Assembly (NCBI GenBank): GCA_003217965.1
Contig: QHNB01000228.1
Coordinates: forward strand, 1 to 43,188
Length of the DNA: 43,188 nucleotides
Direction of reading: 5' to 3'
Origin: Verrucomicrobiota bacterium
GTDB lineage: Bacteria > Verrucomicrobiota > Verrucomicrobiia > Chthoniobacterales > UBA10450
A program made the position numbers and the translations under genes. The notes beneath the pieces were generated by a model. The model was not told the origin of the DNA and did no database searches. It worked only from the letters and a program-made list of their open reading frames with translations. Of this stretch, positions 22,359 to 30,989 are shown piece by piece (position 1 is the stretch's first letter; every line of letters begins with the position of its first letter).

Positions 22359-23350
22359 GACGCACTGCAATCATCGGTGCGGGAGGCTGGGGTACCGCTT
22401 TAGCGGCACTGTGGGCCACCGATGGGCGGTCAATTTCACTGTGGGGCAACAATCCACAGCGAATCGATCGCGTCCGAACATCGCGCGAGAATCCAGATTA
22501 CCTTCCCGGCGTGAAGCTGCCGTCGAATGTGGACGCGACGCATGAGTTTGCCGATTGCGGGAATGCCGATCTTGTCGTTTTCGTTACTCCCTCTCTAGCG
22601 ATGCGCCAGGTGGCAAGTCGCATTCGCGCTGCCGGCATCAAGGAAAACGCCGTCCTGCTCAGCTGTACAAAAGGGATAGAACACGACACTGGGTTACGGA
22701 TGAGCCAGATTTTAGCGGAAATTTTCCCGTCGCATACGATGGCGGTGCTATCAGGGCCTAATCTGGCGATTGAAGTGGCGCGCGGGCTGCCGACGGCGAC
22801 TGTAATCGGATGTGCTGATGAGCGCTGCGCCGCGGGCCTTCAAACGTTTTTAGGAAGTGAGCTCTTTCGTATTTACACGAGTAGTGATGTGACGAGCATT
22901 GAGCTGGGCGGAGCATTAAAGAACGTTTTTGCGATCGCAGCTGGAGCGAGCGACGGGCTAGATCTCGGCGATAATTCCAAAGCGGCTCTGGTGACACGCT
23001 CTCTCGCTGAATTGCTGCGTCTTGGTTCCGCTATGGGCGGAAACCCGCGCACCTTCTATGGTTTGAGCGGTGCAGGCGATCTGATTGCGACCTGTTTTAG
23101 CAAGCACAGTCGTAATCGCCGAGTGGGCGAGCGGCTCGGCCGGGCCGAGACGCTCGCCAGCATCCAAGCGGACATGCAGATGGTTGCGGAGGGAGTGCCG
23201 ACGGCGCGCAGCGCATTTCAATGCGCGCGCAGGCTTGGAATTGAGACGCCGATTATCGATCAAGTCCACGCTGTCCTTTACCAGGGTAAACCGTTGCGCG
23301 CAGCAATGCAGGATCTGCTCGGCCGTGATCCCAAATCAGAACGGCTTTAG
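22355..23350 (+). CDS. gpsA: NAD(P)H-dependent glycerol-3-phosphate dehydrogenase
   Basis: GpsA reduces dihydroxyacetone phosphate to sn-glycerol-3-phosphate for phospholipid synthesis. Starting at GTG 22355 the protein is 331 residues, the normal size, and opens with RRTAIIGAGGWGTALA, where GAGGWG binds the dinucleotide. CTKGIEHDTGLRMSQ, SGPNLAIEVARGLPTA, the catalytic Lys region GGALKNVFAIAAGASDGL and GLSGAGDLIATC all match the family. An in-frame upstream start at 22292 would overlap plsY by 67 bases and adds an unlikely leader; the GTGA overlap with plsY favours 22355. Its TAG stop overlaps the purN stop on the other strand. Confidence 0.97.
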   Translation: MRRTAIIGAGGWGTALAALWATDGRSISLWGNNPQRIDRVRTSRENPDYLPGVKLPSNVDATHEFADCGNADLVVFVTPSLAMRQVASRIRAAGIKENAVLLSCTKGIEHDTGLRMSQILAEIFPSHTMAVLSGPNLAIEVARGLPTATVIGCADERCAAGLQTFLGSELFRIYTSSDVTSIELGGALKNVFAIAAGASDGLDLGDNSKAALVTRSLAELLRLGSAMGGNPRTFYGLSGAGDLIATCFSKHSRNRRVGERLGRAETLASIQADMQMVAEGVPTARSAFQCARRLGIETPIIDQVHAVLYQGKPLRAAMQDLLGRDPKSERL

Positions 23351-23931
23351 GGCTGTAATTGTTGGCAGACGTTTTCGAGCGCTTCCGGGTACAGGATATG
23401 TTCGACGGTCTGGATTCGGGCATGGAGCGTTTCTGGTGTATCGCCGCTGAGCACGGGCACCGCGCGCTGTGCTATGACGTCCCCGTGATCGATTTGCTCA
23501 TCGACGAAGTGAACCGTGACTCCGGTGACCTTCTCGCCGCCGACAAGGGCTTGTTTCCACGCCTCGAGCCCTGGAAATTTTGGCAAGAGCGACGGGTGAA
23601 TATTAATGATTCGCCGCGGAAATGCACTGAGCATCTGCTCCTTCAATACGCGCATGAAACCGGCAAGGACGACCAGCTCCACTTTCGCTTCCTGTAGCAT
23701 TTCGACGAGTTCCGCTTCGGCGGCGGGCTCAAGCCTGGTTCGGAAACGTCCAGGAGGTAGATATGTATTTGGCACTCCAAACTCGCGTGCAATATCAAGA
23801 ATGGGAGCGCCGAGCACGTCGGAAATCACTACCTTTACTTCGGCCGATAATTTGCCGTCCCGAATATGTTGCAGAATGGCGCGACAATTAGATCCTTTGC
23901 CCGACCCCAAAATTGCGATGGGAACGATCAC
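23347..23931 (-). CDS. purN: Phosphoribosylglycinamide formyltransferase (GAR transformylase)
   Basis: PurN transfers a formyl group from 10-formyl-THF to GAR in purine synthesis. The 194-residue product has the N-terminal ILGSGKGSNCRAIL, the folate-site VLAGFMRVLKEQML, and the catalytic IINIHPSLLPKFPGLEAW (Asn, His) with VHFVDEQIDHGDVIAQ (Asp). GTG 23931 gives a GTGA overlap with the stop of rfaE2 and the right family N-terminus; TTG 23940 is the alternative. Its stop TAA (23349-23347) overlaps the gpsA stop TAG, so the two genes end tail to tail with no room for a terminator between them. Confidence 0.96.
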   Translation of the reverse strand: MIVPIAILGSGKGSNCRAILQHIRDGKLSAEVKVVISDVLGAPILDIAREFGVPNTYLPPGRFRTRLEPAAEAELVEMLQEAKVELVVLAGFMRVLKEQMLSAFPRRIINIHPSLLPKFPGLEAWKQALVGGEKVTGVTVHFVDEQIDHGDVIAQRAVPVLSGDTPETLHARIQTVEHILYPEALENVCQQLQP

Positions 23932-24431
23932 GATCCGCAAGCTTTGATCCTTTCGAGCAATTCCGACGTCGAATAGCCCGGCTCGAAGGGAATGATTTCG
24001 ATTTTACTCCCGGTCTTCTCCAGCACCTCGCGCTCGGCGGCATCGAGCGTTTCGGCTGTGTAATCGCCGCCTTTCACGTAAACGTCAGGTCGAGCCGCGG
24101 CGAGGAATTTTGTGGCCCGCGTTTCGGGGAAAATCACGACGTAATCGACCGATTCAACTGCGGCCAACACTTCCGCCCGGTCTTGTTCCCGATTTACGGG
24201 TCGGCCCGCTCCTTTCAATTGCCGCACCGATTTATCTCCATTTAAACCAACCACGAGGACATCGCCTTGAGCTTTTGCGGCCGCGAGGTAACGGACGTGG
24301 CCGACGTGCAGGATATCGAAGCAGCCATTCGTGGCGACAATGCGTTTTCCCTCGGATTGCAACCGTTGGGATTCCGCAGTGAGTTGCGCGAACGAGATTA
24401 TTTTATTTTTCAAGTTGCTGGGACGACGCAT
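23928..24431 (-). CDS. rfaE2: D-glycero-beta-D-manno-heptose 1-phosphate adenylyltransferase (RfaE2/HldE C-domain)
   Basis: This 167-residue nucleotidyltransferase of the cytidylyltransferase fold adenylylates heptose-1-phosphate for LPS inner-core synthesis. The HxGH motif is at residues 42-45 in TNGCFDILHVGHVRYLAAA, and the family segments LVVGLNGDKSVRQLKG, GRPVNREQDRAEVLA, RPDVYVKGGDYTAET and the C-terminal PGYSTSELLERI are present. In E. coli this domain is fused to a heptose kinase (HldE); here it stands alone and no kinase is nearby. It overlaps the lipid kinase gene upstream by 22 bases and purN downstream by four. Some single-domain members act on other sugar phosphates. Confidence 0.93.
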   Translation of the reverse strand: MRRPSNLKNKIISFAQLTAESQRLQSEGKRIVATNGCFDILHVGHVRYLAAAKAQGDVLVVGLNGDKSVRQLKGAGRPVNREQDRAEVLAAVESVDYVVIFPETRATKFLAAARPDVYVKGGDYTAETLDAAEREVLEKTGSKIEIIPFEPGYSTSELLERIKACGS

Positions 24432-25294
24432 CGCAAAGCCTTCGGCAGTAGCTCGAATGTTGCCGGCTCGTTGCCAATCAATTCACCATCGACATTGAAC
24501 CACATACCCGGTTTCGACCTGATGCCGATCTTCCTGGCGCGATGGAAAATTATCGCGTCCGAGGTCAAGTGCTTGCCGACAAGGATTTGCGCGGCGAGCA
24601 AGACAAGATCGGCCTTCCCGCGCTCTGGGAGCAGGAGCACATCAAGCAATCCGTCCACAATATCGGCTTCTGGCGCGACCGGAATGCCGGCGGCAACGTA
24701 GCGGCCATTTGCGACAATCACGTTGTAGAGATCGAGCTCCAGCGCCTCTCTATCGTCAAGAGTAACACGCGTCGTGTAACCGCGTAGTTGCGGAAAGGCC
24801 GCGGCGGCGGAGCGCAAATAGGCGAGTGGTCCCCAAGTCTTCTTCATTTCCGGAGTCAGTTTTTCATCAACGAGCCCGCTGAAACCACCGGACGATACAT
24901 TGACGAAATACCGGACGAAATCGCTTGTCACGCGCACGAGATCAATTTCGCGAATCTGACTCCGAAGAATGTGTTCAATCGCTTCATCAATATCAATTGG
25001 AAGACCGAGGGTACGCGCGAAATCGTTCCCTGTGCCCAAGGGGACAAGGGCCAGAATAATGTCACCGCCTGCGGCCGCGATTCCATTTACCACTTCGTTA
25101 AGTGTGCCGTCGCCGCCAGCCGAAACGATTTGGTCGAATCCGGCTTCGACCGTTTGACGCGCCAGCTTTTCTATCTCGCCCGGTTTTTCGCTGATGTGTA
25201 GCCGCGCCGGATGCAACGCACCCAATCGCTCGCGAATGGAATCGACATCTTTCACCGCGCCGGCGATCGGGTTCAGAATCACGCATGTCTTCAT
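24410..25294 (-). CDS. Diacylglycerol kinase-like lipid kinase (YegS/DgkB family)
   Basis: This 294-residue soluble lipid kinase of the DAGK catalytic fold has the nucleotide-binding GGDGT at residues 60-64 (VSAGGDGTLNEVVNG) and the downstream VPLGTGNDFARTLGLP. Further conserved features are the N-terminal KTCVILNPIAG, NVSSGGFSGLVDEKL and the C-terminal FNVDGELIG. It probably phosphorylates diacylglycerol or a related lipid, recycling it into phospholipid synthesis. It is the first gene of the minus-strand operon with rfaE2 and purN, and overlaps rfaE2 by 22 bases. The upstream 103-base gap to the divergent DUF4912 gene should contain both promoters. Confidence 0.94.
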   Translation of the reverse strand: MKTCVILNPIAGAVKDVDSIRERLGALHPARLHISEKPGEIEKLARQTVEAGFDQIVSAGGDGTLNEVVNGIAAAGGDIILALVPLGTGNDFARTLGLPIDIDEAIEHILRSQIREIDLVRVTSDFVRYFVNVSSGGFSGLVDEKLTPEMKKTWGPLAYLRSAAAAFPQLRGYTTRVTLDDREALELDLYNVIVANGRYVAAGIPVAPEADIVDGLLDVLLLPERGKADLVLLAAQILVGKHLTSDAIIFHRARKIGIRSKPGMWFNVDGELIGNEPATFELLPKALRCVVPAT

Positions 25295-25397
25295 CAGTTT
25301 GCGCGACAGTTTCGCCGCCAGCGCATGCGAGGCAATCGTGGTAAACAGTTTTGCACTTGCCTTGAACGAGCATCGGTTGATTGATAGGGGCCCCGCG

Positions 25398-26150
25398 ATG
25401 CCAAAAGAAAATTCCGCAAAAAAAACGGGTGCTTATCAGATATCTGAAGGCCCCGTGACCTCATCCTCCTTGCATGGAGGCGTGAAAGACGCAGCCGGGG
25501 ACATGCCTCTGCCCGCGCATTACGGGAGGCCGTTGCTGCTAGCGGTCGCGCGCGATCCACGCACGCTTTTTGTTTGCTGGAGTGTTGACTGGCCATCGGC
25601 GTTTGCGAACGGAGTGCCAGCCGATCGCCGCGCCCACGTCCGCCTCCGCTCAAATGACGAAGACAGGACGGTCGGTGTTGAACCCACAGTCGGCAGCTGC
25701 GTGATCGAAGCGCTGAAACCGGGAGAAACGTATATGGTCGAGCTCGGTTATTACGCGCCGGCGGATTCATGGAACGTGATCGTGACGGGTAACGAAGTGA
25801 TGATGCCATTCGAATCGGAATCGCCCCACGAGGCCATCGATGTCGCGACCGTTCCATTTCATCTCACCTTTCAACGGATGTTGGATATTTTTCGCGTGTC
25901 GAATGGCGGCGATTTTCTGAACGCTCTCGCTCGCCTTCAGGAACGAGCCGCTGCGCCTGCAGAGCTGACCGGAGAAGAGAAAGGGGTTCTGCAGGCACTC
26001 GATCTCTCCGAGGCAGAGCTGCGCAATGTTGCTGCTTATCGCGAGGCGCTTACCAAGTCGGAAAGAATCCGTGATCGCAGCGAGAAGCTTTTCGGATTTG
26101 GCGGGGCTAGCCCAGGCCAAGGATTCGGCAGCAGCAGTTGGAGTCAGTAA
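25398..26150 (+). CDS. DUF4912 domain protein
   Basis: This 250-residue protein carries a DUF4912 domain of unknown function in residues about 40-150: YGRPLLLAVARDPRTLFVCW is the hallmark segment, followed by VIEALKPGETYMVELGYY. The C-terminal part is helical and charged (LARLQERAAAPAELTGEE, KSERIRDRSEKLFGFGG) and ends in a Gly/Ser-rich stretch. No signal peptide or membrane helix is seen. The open frame extends upstream to 25194, but that would overlap the divergent kinase gene; ATG 25398 fits the usual low-complexity N-terminus. DUF4912 proteins occur in many Verrucomicrobiota and Planctomycetes. Its neighbours do not suggest a role. Confidence 0.85.
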   Translation: MPKENSAKKTGAYQISEGPVTSSSLHGGVKDAAGDMPLPAHYGRPLLLAVARDPRTLFVCWSVDWPSAFANGVPADRRAHVRLRSNDEDRTVGVEPTVGSCVIEALKPGETYMVELGYYAPADSWNVIVTGNEVMMPFESESPHEAIDVATVPFHLTFQRMLDIFRVSNGGDFLNALARLQERAAAPAELTGEEKGVLQALDLSEAELRNVAAYREALTKSERIRDRSEKLFGFGGASPGQGFGSSSWSQ

Positions 26151-26291
26151 TTAAGCAGGAGAGTGTCCGTTCGCGGCAGAAGTGACGATTTGCGCTTCGG
26201 CCGCAGCTTATCGTGGACAGCTAACGCTAATAGCCGCTATTCGCAAATGCGCGGACAACCTGGTTTAGAGTCGGCGAGAGCAGTCCTTGCA

Positions 26292-26307
26292 CCGCTTTCG
26301 GAAGCGG
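26292..26307 (-). terminator. Small hairpin just after the first permease gene
   Basis: CCGCTT-TCGG-AAGCGG forms a perfect six-base-pair stem with a four-base loop, three bases beyond the stop codon of the permease gene at 26311. No U-run follows it on the minus strand, so it may be only an RNA-end stabiliser or a factor-dependent end. The rest of the 160-base gap (26151-26310) shows nothing recognisable. Confidence 0.3.
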
Positions 26308-26310
26308 CAG

Positions 26311-27816
26311 TTAGGTGGTCAGCTTAATTCCTTCCGGCATCTCCGGCGGCGGCTCGCTAATGCGACTGTGATTTTTCCCGTAGGTGAAGTAGAAGACGAG
26401 CCCGATCGCGAGCCAAACGATGAGCCGTAACCAGTTCGTCCATCCGAGGCCGTAGATCATCGCGCCGCAGACGATGATGCCAAGCGTTGCGACAAGCGGC
26501 GCGGCCGGGACACGGAATCCGCGTTCTAATTCAGGGCTCCGCCTCCGCATGATCCAGACGCCCGCGCAGACAAGCATAAACGCAAATAAGGTTCCGATGC
26601 TGGTCATTTCGCCGGAGACATCTGCTGGAACGAATGCAGCAAACAGCCCGGTGAAGAGGAAAAACAACATGTTGGATTTGTATGGCGTTCGGAATCGCGG
26701 GTGCACCTCTGAGAAAATTTTCGGAACAAGGCCGTCGCGACTCATGGAAAAGAAGACGCGGGACTGGCCAAGCAGCATCACAAGGATCACCGACGAAAAT
26801 CCGGCGAGAATCGCTACCGTGACTGATCTCGACAGCCACTCATAACCACTCATATATTTGGTGATCGCAAACGCGACGGAAGCTTCACGGCCCGCTGCCC
26901 GGAAATCCTGGACTGTTGCCACCCCGCTCAGCACCCAAGAGAACAACACGTAAAGAATAGTGCAGACCCCCAACGACCCGAGAATGCCGATTGGCATATC
27001 GCGCTTAGGGTTCCTGGCTTCCTGCGCGGCGGTCGAGACTGCATCGAAACCGATATAGGCGAAGAAGACAACGCCCGCTGCACCAAGGATCCCAAGGATT
27101 GCGCCGTATGCATGCGTGATACCCTGCGGCGTCACGTAAGTCGTCGGCGTGGGAATCAGCGGCGTGTGGTTTGCCGGATTTATGAATTGCCAACCAATGC
27201 CGATAAAGAGCAACACGATACTCACCTTCAACAGGACGATAAGTCCATTAACGAGAGCGGATTCCTTTGTTCCGCGGATAAGCAACGCCGTCAGGACGAA
27301 CAAAATGAATAAAGCTGGCACGTTCATGATCCCATGAACCCCAGTCAGGTCGTGTTCGAATGGGGAATGCGACCACTGATAAGGAATGCGCAGCCCAAAC
27401 CAATCGAGGACGCGATTGGCGTACTCGCTCCACGCAATGGAAACAGTTGAGGCGGCTACGGCATATTCGAGGATTAGATCCCAACCGATGATCCAGGCGA
27501 CGAACTCACCCATAGTTGCGTAGGAATAGGTGTAGGCACTGCCCGCGACCGGGATCATTGAAGCAAATTCCGCGTAACAAAGACCCGCAAATGTGCAGCC
27601 GATGCCTGCGACGATAAACGCGAGGACAACAGATGGGCCCGCGCGGTCAGCGATGGCGGCAGCGGTCCGCACAAACAAACCGGCGCCGATAATTCCGCCG
27701 ATGCCCAGCGCAACGAGGTTAATGGGGCCGAGCGAGCGTTTGAGGCTGTGCTCGCCGACTTCCTGTGCTTCCGCCATCAGCCGAGCGAGCGGCTTTTTCG
27801 CAAATAGATCTGCCAT
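26311..27816 (-). CDS. Amino acid permease (APC superfamily, cationic amino acid transporter-like)
   Basis: This 501-residue inner-membrane transporter has about 12-13 hydrophobic helices and the APC-family N-terminus: LGPINLVALGIGGIIGAGLF places the substrate-binding GIIGAG loop in helix 1. FFAYIGFDAVSTAAQEARNP is the conserved helix 6-7 region and GQSRVFFSMSRDGL the helix 8 loop, both typical of the CAT (YfnA-like) branch. Its N-terminus (LAEAQEVGEHSLKRSLG-like) also fits that branch. Substrate is probably an amino acid or amine carried by proton symport or exchange. It begins 6 bases after the second permease gene and is the last gene of that pair. Confidence 0.94.
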   Translation of the reverse strand: MADLFAKKPLARLMAEAQEVGEHSLKRSLGPINLVALGIGGIIGAGLFVRTAAAIADRAGPSVVLAFIVAGIGCTFAGLCYAEFASMIPVAGSAYTYSYATMGEFVAWIIGWDLILEYAVAASTVSIAWSEYANRVLDWFGLRIPYQWSHSPFEHDLTGVHGIMNVPALFILFVLTALLIRGTKESALVNGLIVLLKVSIVLLFIGIGWQFINPANHTPLIPTPTTYVTPQGITHAYGAILGILGAAGVVFFAYIGFDAVSTAAQEARNPKRDMPIGILGSLGVCTILYVLFSWVLSGVATVQDFRAAGREASVAFAITKYMSGYEWLSRSVTVAILAGFSSVILVMLLGQSRVFFSMSRDGLVPKIFSEVHPRFRTPYKSNMLFFLFTGLFAAFVPADVSGEMTSIGTLFAFMLVCAGVWIMRRRSPELERGFRVPAAPLVATLGIIVCGAMIYGLGWTNWLRLIVWLAIGLVFYFTYGKNHSRISEPPPEMPEGIKLTT

Positions 27817-27822
27817 GAGTCG

Positions 27823-29382
27823 TTAGCTTGGTTCGGTTTCGGCGGGCCGGCTGGCCGCGTTAGGCGGCACGTTTTCGGGCGATCTCCTCCACAGGAAATA
27901 AACGGGCACACCACTGAGCACGATGATGAGGCCCGGCCACGTCGTTGCTGTTTGATAAATGAAGAGCACGGCGAGAATGACGCTCGCACCAAGGATGTAG
28001 AGCACGGGCACGATTGGATAACCGAAAGCTTTATAGGGGCGTTCCGCGTCGGGACGTTTTCGCCGAAGCATGAAGATGCCGAGAATTGTCAGTATGTAGA
28101 AGATGAGCGCGGCGGAGATGACGTAGTCAAGCAGATTGCCATACAGATTCCCGTAACCTGTTACTGCGCCCGTGGCATCCATTTTCACCGTCCGCGGCAA
28201 GACAAGTGCACCGGCCCAGATGCCCTGCACAATCAGGCCCCAGCCGGGCACGTGGTTCTTGTTCAATCGACTGACCGAGCGGAAAAAGAGCCCGTCGCGT
28301 GCCATGGCATAATACGCGCGTGCACCGGCGAGGATCAGTCCGTTGTTGCAACCAAATGTCGACACCATGATTGCGACAGCCATGATCACGGCACCGAGTC
28401 CTGGAAAGATGACATTGGCTGTTTCTGAGGCGACGCGATCGCTCGGCGCGTTCTGGATGGCGGAAAACGGCAGAGTGGCCAGATAAGCGACATTTGCCAG
28501 CAAGTACAAGCTGATCACGAGAATTGTGCCCAGGGCCAACGAGAGCGGAACGTTGCGCCGGGGATTGACCACTTCGCCCGCGGTGAAGGTGATGTTATTC
28601 CAGGCATCAGCGGAAAAGAGTGAATTTGTTTGCGCGACGCAGATGCCAACGAAGAGACCGAACCCAGTTGCGGCCGTGAGACCTTTTCCAACTTCCTGCA
28701 ATCCGCCACGCAAGCTCCAGAAATCGGAAAAATTCGCCGCACCGGCGCCTGATCGTAGGCCGACGATGATGCCAAGCAGAATGAGCGCGATGAGCGCACC
28801 TGTCTTGGCGGTTGTGAAAATGTTCTGCACGATCTTACCGAGCTTCAGCCCGAGCGTGTTTGTGAACGTGAGCAGCGAGATAAGCATCAGCCCGACCAGT
28901 TGCGCGGTCGAGAGCGAGAGGGCATAGCCGCCGAGCCGAATCGGCGCGATCAGATAGTTTGATTCGGAAACCCATGGGATGAGCACGCCCATGTAGCGCG
29001 AGAAGCCGACCGCGACCGCGGCTATCGTTCCCGTCTGGATGACAAGGAATAATGTCCAGCCGTAGAGAAAACCCCAGAGGGGCGAGAACGCTTCGCGCAG
29101 ATAAACATATTGGCCGCCTGCCTTCGGCATCATCGCCGCGAGCTCGCCGTACGAGAGCGCCGCCACCAACGTGAGCACGCCAGTCACAATCCAGACGACA
29201 AGTAACCACCCGGGCGCGCCAACCTGCCGCGCAATGATTGACGATACAATGAAGATGCCCGAACCAATCATCGACCCCGCAACGAGCATCGTCGAATCGA
29301 GCAGGCCGAGCCCGCGAACGAGTTTGTTCTCTGTGTCAATTGGCTGAATCGTACTGGCAAACGGCTTCATGATTTTTGTCAT
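27823..29382 (-). CDS. Amino acid permease (APC superfamily, LAT/exchanger-like)
   Basis: This 519-residue APC-family transporter has about 12 hydrophobic helices. Helix 1 holds LGLLDSTMLVAGSMIGSGIF, including the unwound SMIGSGIF segment. AALSYGELAAMMPKAGGQYV and LFSADAWNNITFTAGEVVNP are typical of the LAT/SteT-type amino acid exchanger branch, and GARAYYAMARDGLFF is the helix 8 loop. It is first in a two-gene operon with the CAT-like permease 6 bases downstream. The divergent 79-base gap to the aspartyl protease gene probably carries both promoters. The two permeases belong to different APC branches, so this is not a recent duplication. Confidence 0.94.
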   Translation of the reverse strand: MTKIMKPFASTIQPIDTENKLVRGLGLLDSTMLVAGSMIGSGIFIVSSIIARQVGAPGWLLVVWIVTGVLTLVAALSYGELAAMMPKAGGQYVYLREAFSPLWGFLYGWTLFLVIQTGTIAAVAVGFSRYMGVLIPWVSESNYLIAPIRLGGYALSLSTAQLVGLMLISLLTFTNTLGLKLGKIVQNIFTTAKTGALIALILLGIIVGLRSGAGAANFSDFWSLRGGLQEVGKGLTAATGFGLFVGICVAQTNSLFSADAWNNITFTAGEVVNPRRNVPLSLALGTILVISLYLLANVAYLATLPFSAIQNAPSDRVASETANVIFPGLGAVIMAVAIMVSTFGCNNGLILAGARAYYAMARDGLFFRSVSRLNKNHVPGWGLIVQGIWAGALVLPRTVKMDATGAVTGYGNLYGNLLDYVISAALIFYILTILGIFMLRRKRPDAERPYKAFGYPIVPVLYILGASVILAVLFIYQTATTWPGLIIVLSGVPVYFLWRRSPENVPPNAASRPAETEPS

Positions 29383-29461
29383 TTAGCGGGTTGGCTGCTC
29401 CGGTGCAATCCTGTTGGAGTTCATTCCCTCGTAGCCCACAACATGCTATTCTCGGCCGATA

Positions 29462-30373
29462 ATGAGCGTTAAGCGTGCCCGGTTTTCCAAAACATTACTG
29501 GTCCTACTGATTGGCGCTGCCAGCGCCAGTTTCCAAGCACTTGCTCTCTCTTCCCCCGCCGCTCCAGTGTCGACCCGCAACGGTGGACAATTCGAAGCGC
29601 TCTCCCTCCAGCGGTCGCCGCAAAATCATCTTATTGTCCGGGTATTTATCAACGGTAAGGCCGCGATGCTCGGCGTTGACACCGGTGCGCCGGTCAGCGC
29701 CATCGCGACCAGCCGTCGTCAGCACTACGGGCTGACCCCAATACCGGGCACGTCGAAACTGCCGCCTCGGTTGATGATCAACGGAACGTTCAATGCCGTC
29801 GGTATTGCCAAATCGTTGCGCATTGGTGCGCTCAATCTTGTCGACGAGCCAATGGTAGCAATCAACCTTGGCCCGGAGAGTCGCGCCGCGCGCATTCGGG
29901 GTGAACAGGAGATCGACGGGATTCTAGGCGCCGACATTCTGTTTCCAACGCGGGCGGTGCTCGACTGCCAGCGTCAGCTCCTCATTCTAAATATGGAGCC
30001 GCAATCGGAGGAAACCACACCGGGGATGGACTACAGCGGCTTTCATAGTGTGCCAATCCATGTGAGCGACGGTTATAATCTTTACGTTGATGGCGCGATT
30101 AACGGCGCGCCCGCACAATTAATGGTCGATACCGGCGCCTTCGCTACCTTGCTCCATCGTCCATTCGTGAAACGCATGAAAATTCATGTGTATGACACGC
30201 CGTTCAGCTCCGCGGCGGTTAACCTGCATCAACGTGGCGTGCAGGTGGCGCGCATTCGTCGGCTATCGGATGGCTCATTTAACATCGTTGGTCACGATGT
30301 GGGCGTCTTGGTGGCGAGCTTTTGCGGCGCCACCATGGCATTATCGATTTCGGCGCCCGCCGTCTTTATTTAA
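29462..30373 (+). CDS. Exported retropepsin-like aspartyl protease
   Basis: This 303-residue protein has an N-terminal signal-like helix (residues 9-30, SKTLLVLLIGAASASFQALA) and two copies of the retropepsin active-site motif: GVDTGAPVSAI with Asp73 and MVDTGAFATLL with Asp223. The segment DGILGADIL between them resembles the flap-end ILG motif of aspartic proteases. With both aspartates in one chain it could form a complete active site without dimerising, unlike viral retropepsins. It is predicted to act in the periplasm or be surface bound. It is divergently oriented to the two amino acid permeases, which would suit peptide use, but that link is only inferred. Confidence 0.87.
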   Translation: MSVKRARFSKTLLVLLIGAASASFQALALSSPAAPVSTRNGGQFEALSLQRSPQNHLIVRVFINGKAAMLGVDTGAPVSAIATSRRQHYGLTPIPGTSKLPPRLMINGTFNAVGIAKSLRIGALNLVDEPMVAINLGPESRAARIRGEQEIDGILGADILFPTRAVLDCQRQLLILNMEPQSEETTPGMDYSGFHSVPIHVSDGYNLYVDGAINGAPAQLMVDTGAFATLLHRPFVKRMKIHVYDTPFSSAAVNLHQRGVQVARIRRLSDGSFNIVGHDVGVLVASFCGATMALSISAPAVFI

Positions 30374-30389
30374 AAGGCGGTTGATTTTT

Positions 30390-30890
30390 TCACTCGATAT
30401 CGATTTCGCGGACCCGCTTTTGTAGCCGCACGTTTTCGACCGCGTTCCGAATTTTGTCACCCAAACCAAGTGCGATGGGGACGGAATCAATCAGGACAAA
30501 GGGAGTGGAAACATCCGAGGTGTTAATCTGGATGTTTTCGAGTCCACACATTCGAGACCAAAATGGTTGGCGCATCTCGAGATCTTTCACTCGATAAAGC
30601 TCGAGCGTATCGGTGACCTTACTAAAGACGCCTTCGGTTGTTTTCAGCCGTTCAGTGGTTAATTCATAGACTTTGTTTTTGGTTTGGAGATAACGAGCGA
30701 GCGCAATGAAGATCGGCACCATCGCCAGCCATAGAATATGCGGGCTCAGCCTTTGCACTTGAGGCGAACCACCGCGCCAGACGAGGGCAAAGATCAGGAC
30801 GACGATGCCCCAACCCAGGATGCAAAGAACAAAAATGCCGAGGTTCTTGATTTGGGATGACGTCCCGCGCCATACCGTCTCTTCCGCCAT
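30390..30890 (-). CDS. Bacterial PH-domain membrane protein
   Basis: This 166-residue protein (from ATG 30890) has two hydrophobic helices (about residues 18-38 and 53-68) followed by a bacterial PH (bPH2-like) domain: YELTTERLKTTEGVFSK, DTLELYRVKDLEMRQPF and TPFVLIDSVPIALGLGDKIR are typical. Such proteins sit in the cytoplasmic membrane with the PH domain inside; their function is not known. An ATG 12 codons upstream is possible but adds a Cys/Pro-rich leader not expected for the family. It converges on the aspartyl protease gene (17-base gap) and is divergent from the nucleotidyltransferase at 30990. Confidence 0.85.
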   Translation of the reverse strand: MAEETVWRGTSSQIKNLGIFVLCILGWGIVVLIFALVWRGGSPQVQRLSPHILWLAMVPIFIALARYLQTKNKVYELTTERLKTTEGVFSKVTDTLELYRVKDLEMRQPFWSRMCGLENIQINTSDVSTPFVLIDSVPIALGLGDKIRNAVENVRLQKRVREIDIE

Positions 30891-30989
30891 GCCGGAATTG
30901 TTAGCCGGGCACGCACCTGAGCACAAGCGCGGCAGGATTGACTGTCGCGGCCGATCCGGTGGAGCGCGCAGGGCGGCGGCAGCATTGAA

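Noticed and set aside
26311..29382. Recent tandem duplication of permeases
   Set aside because: The two proteins share only superfamily motifs and belong to different APC branches.
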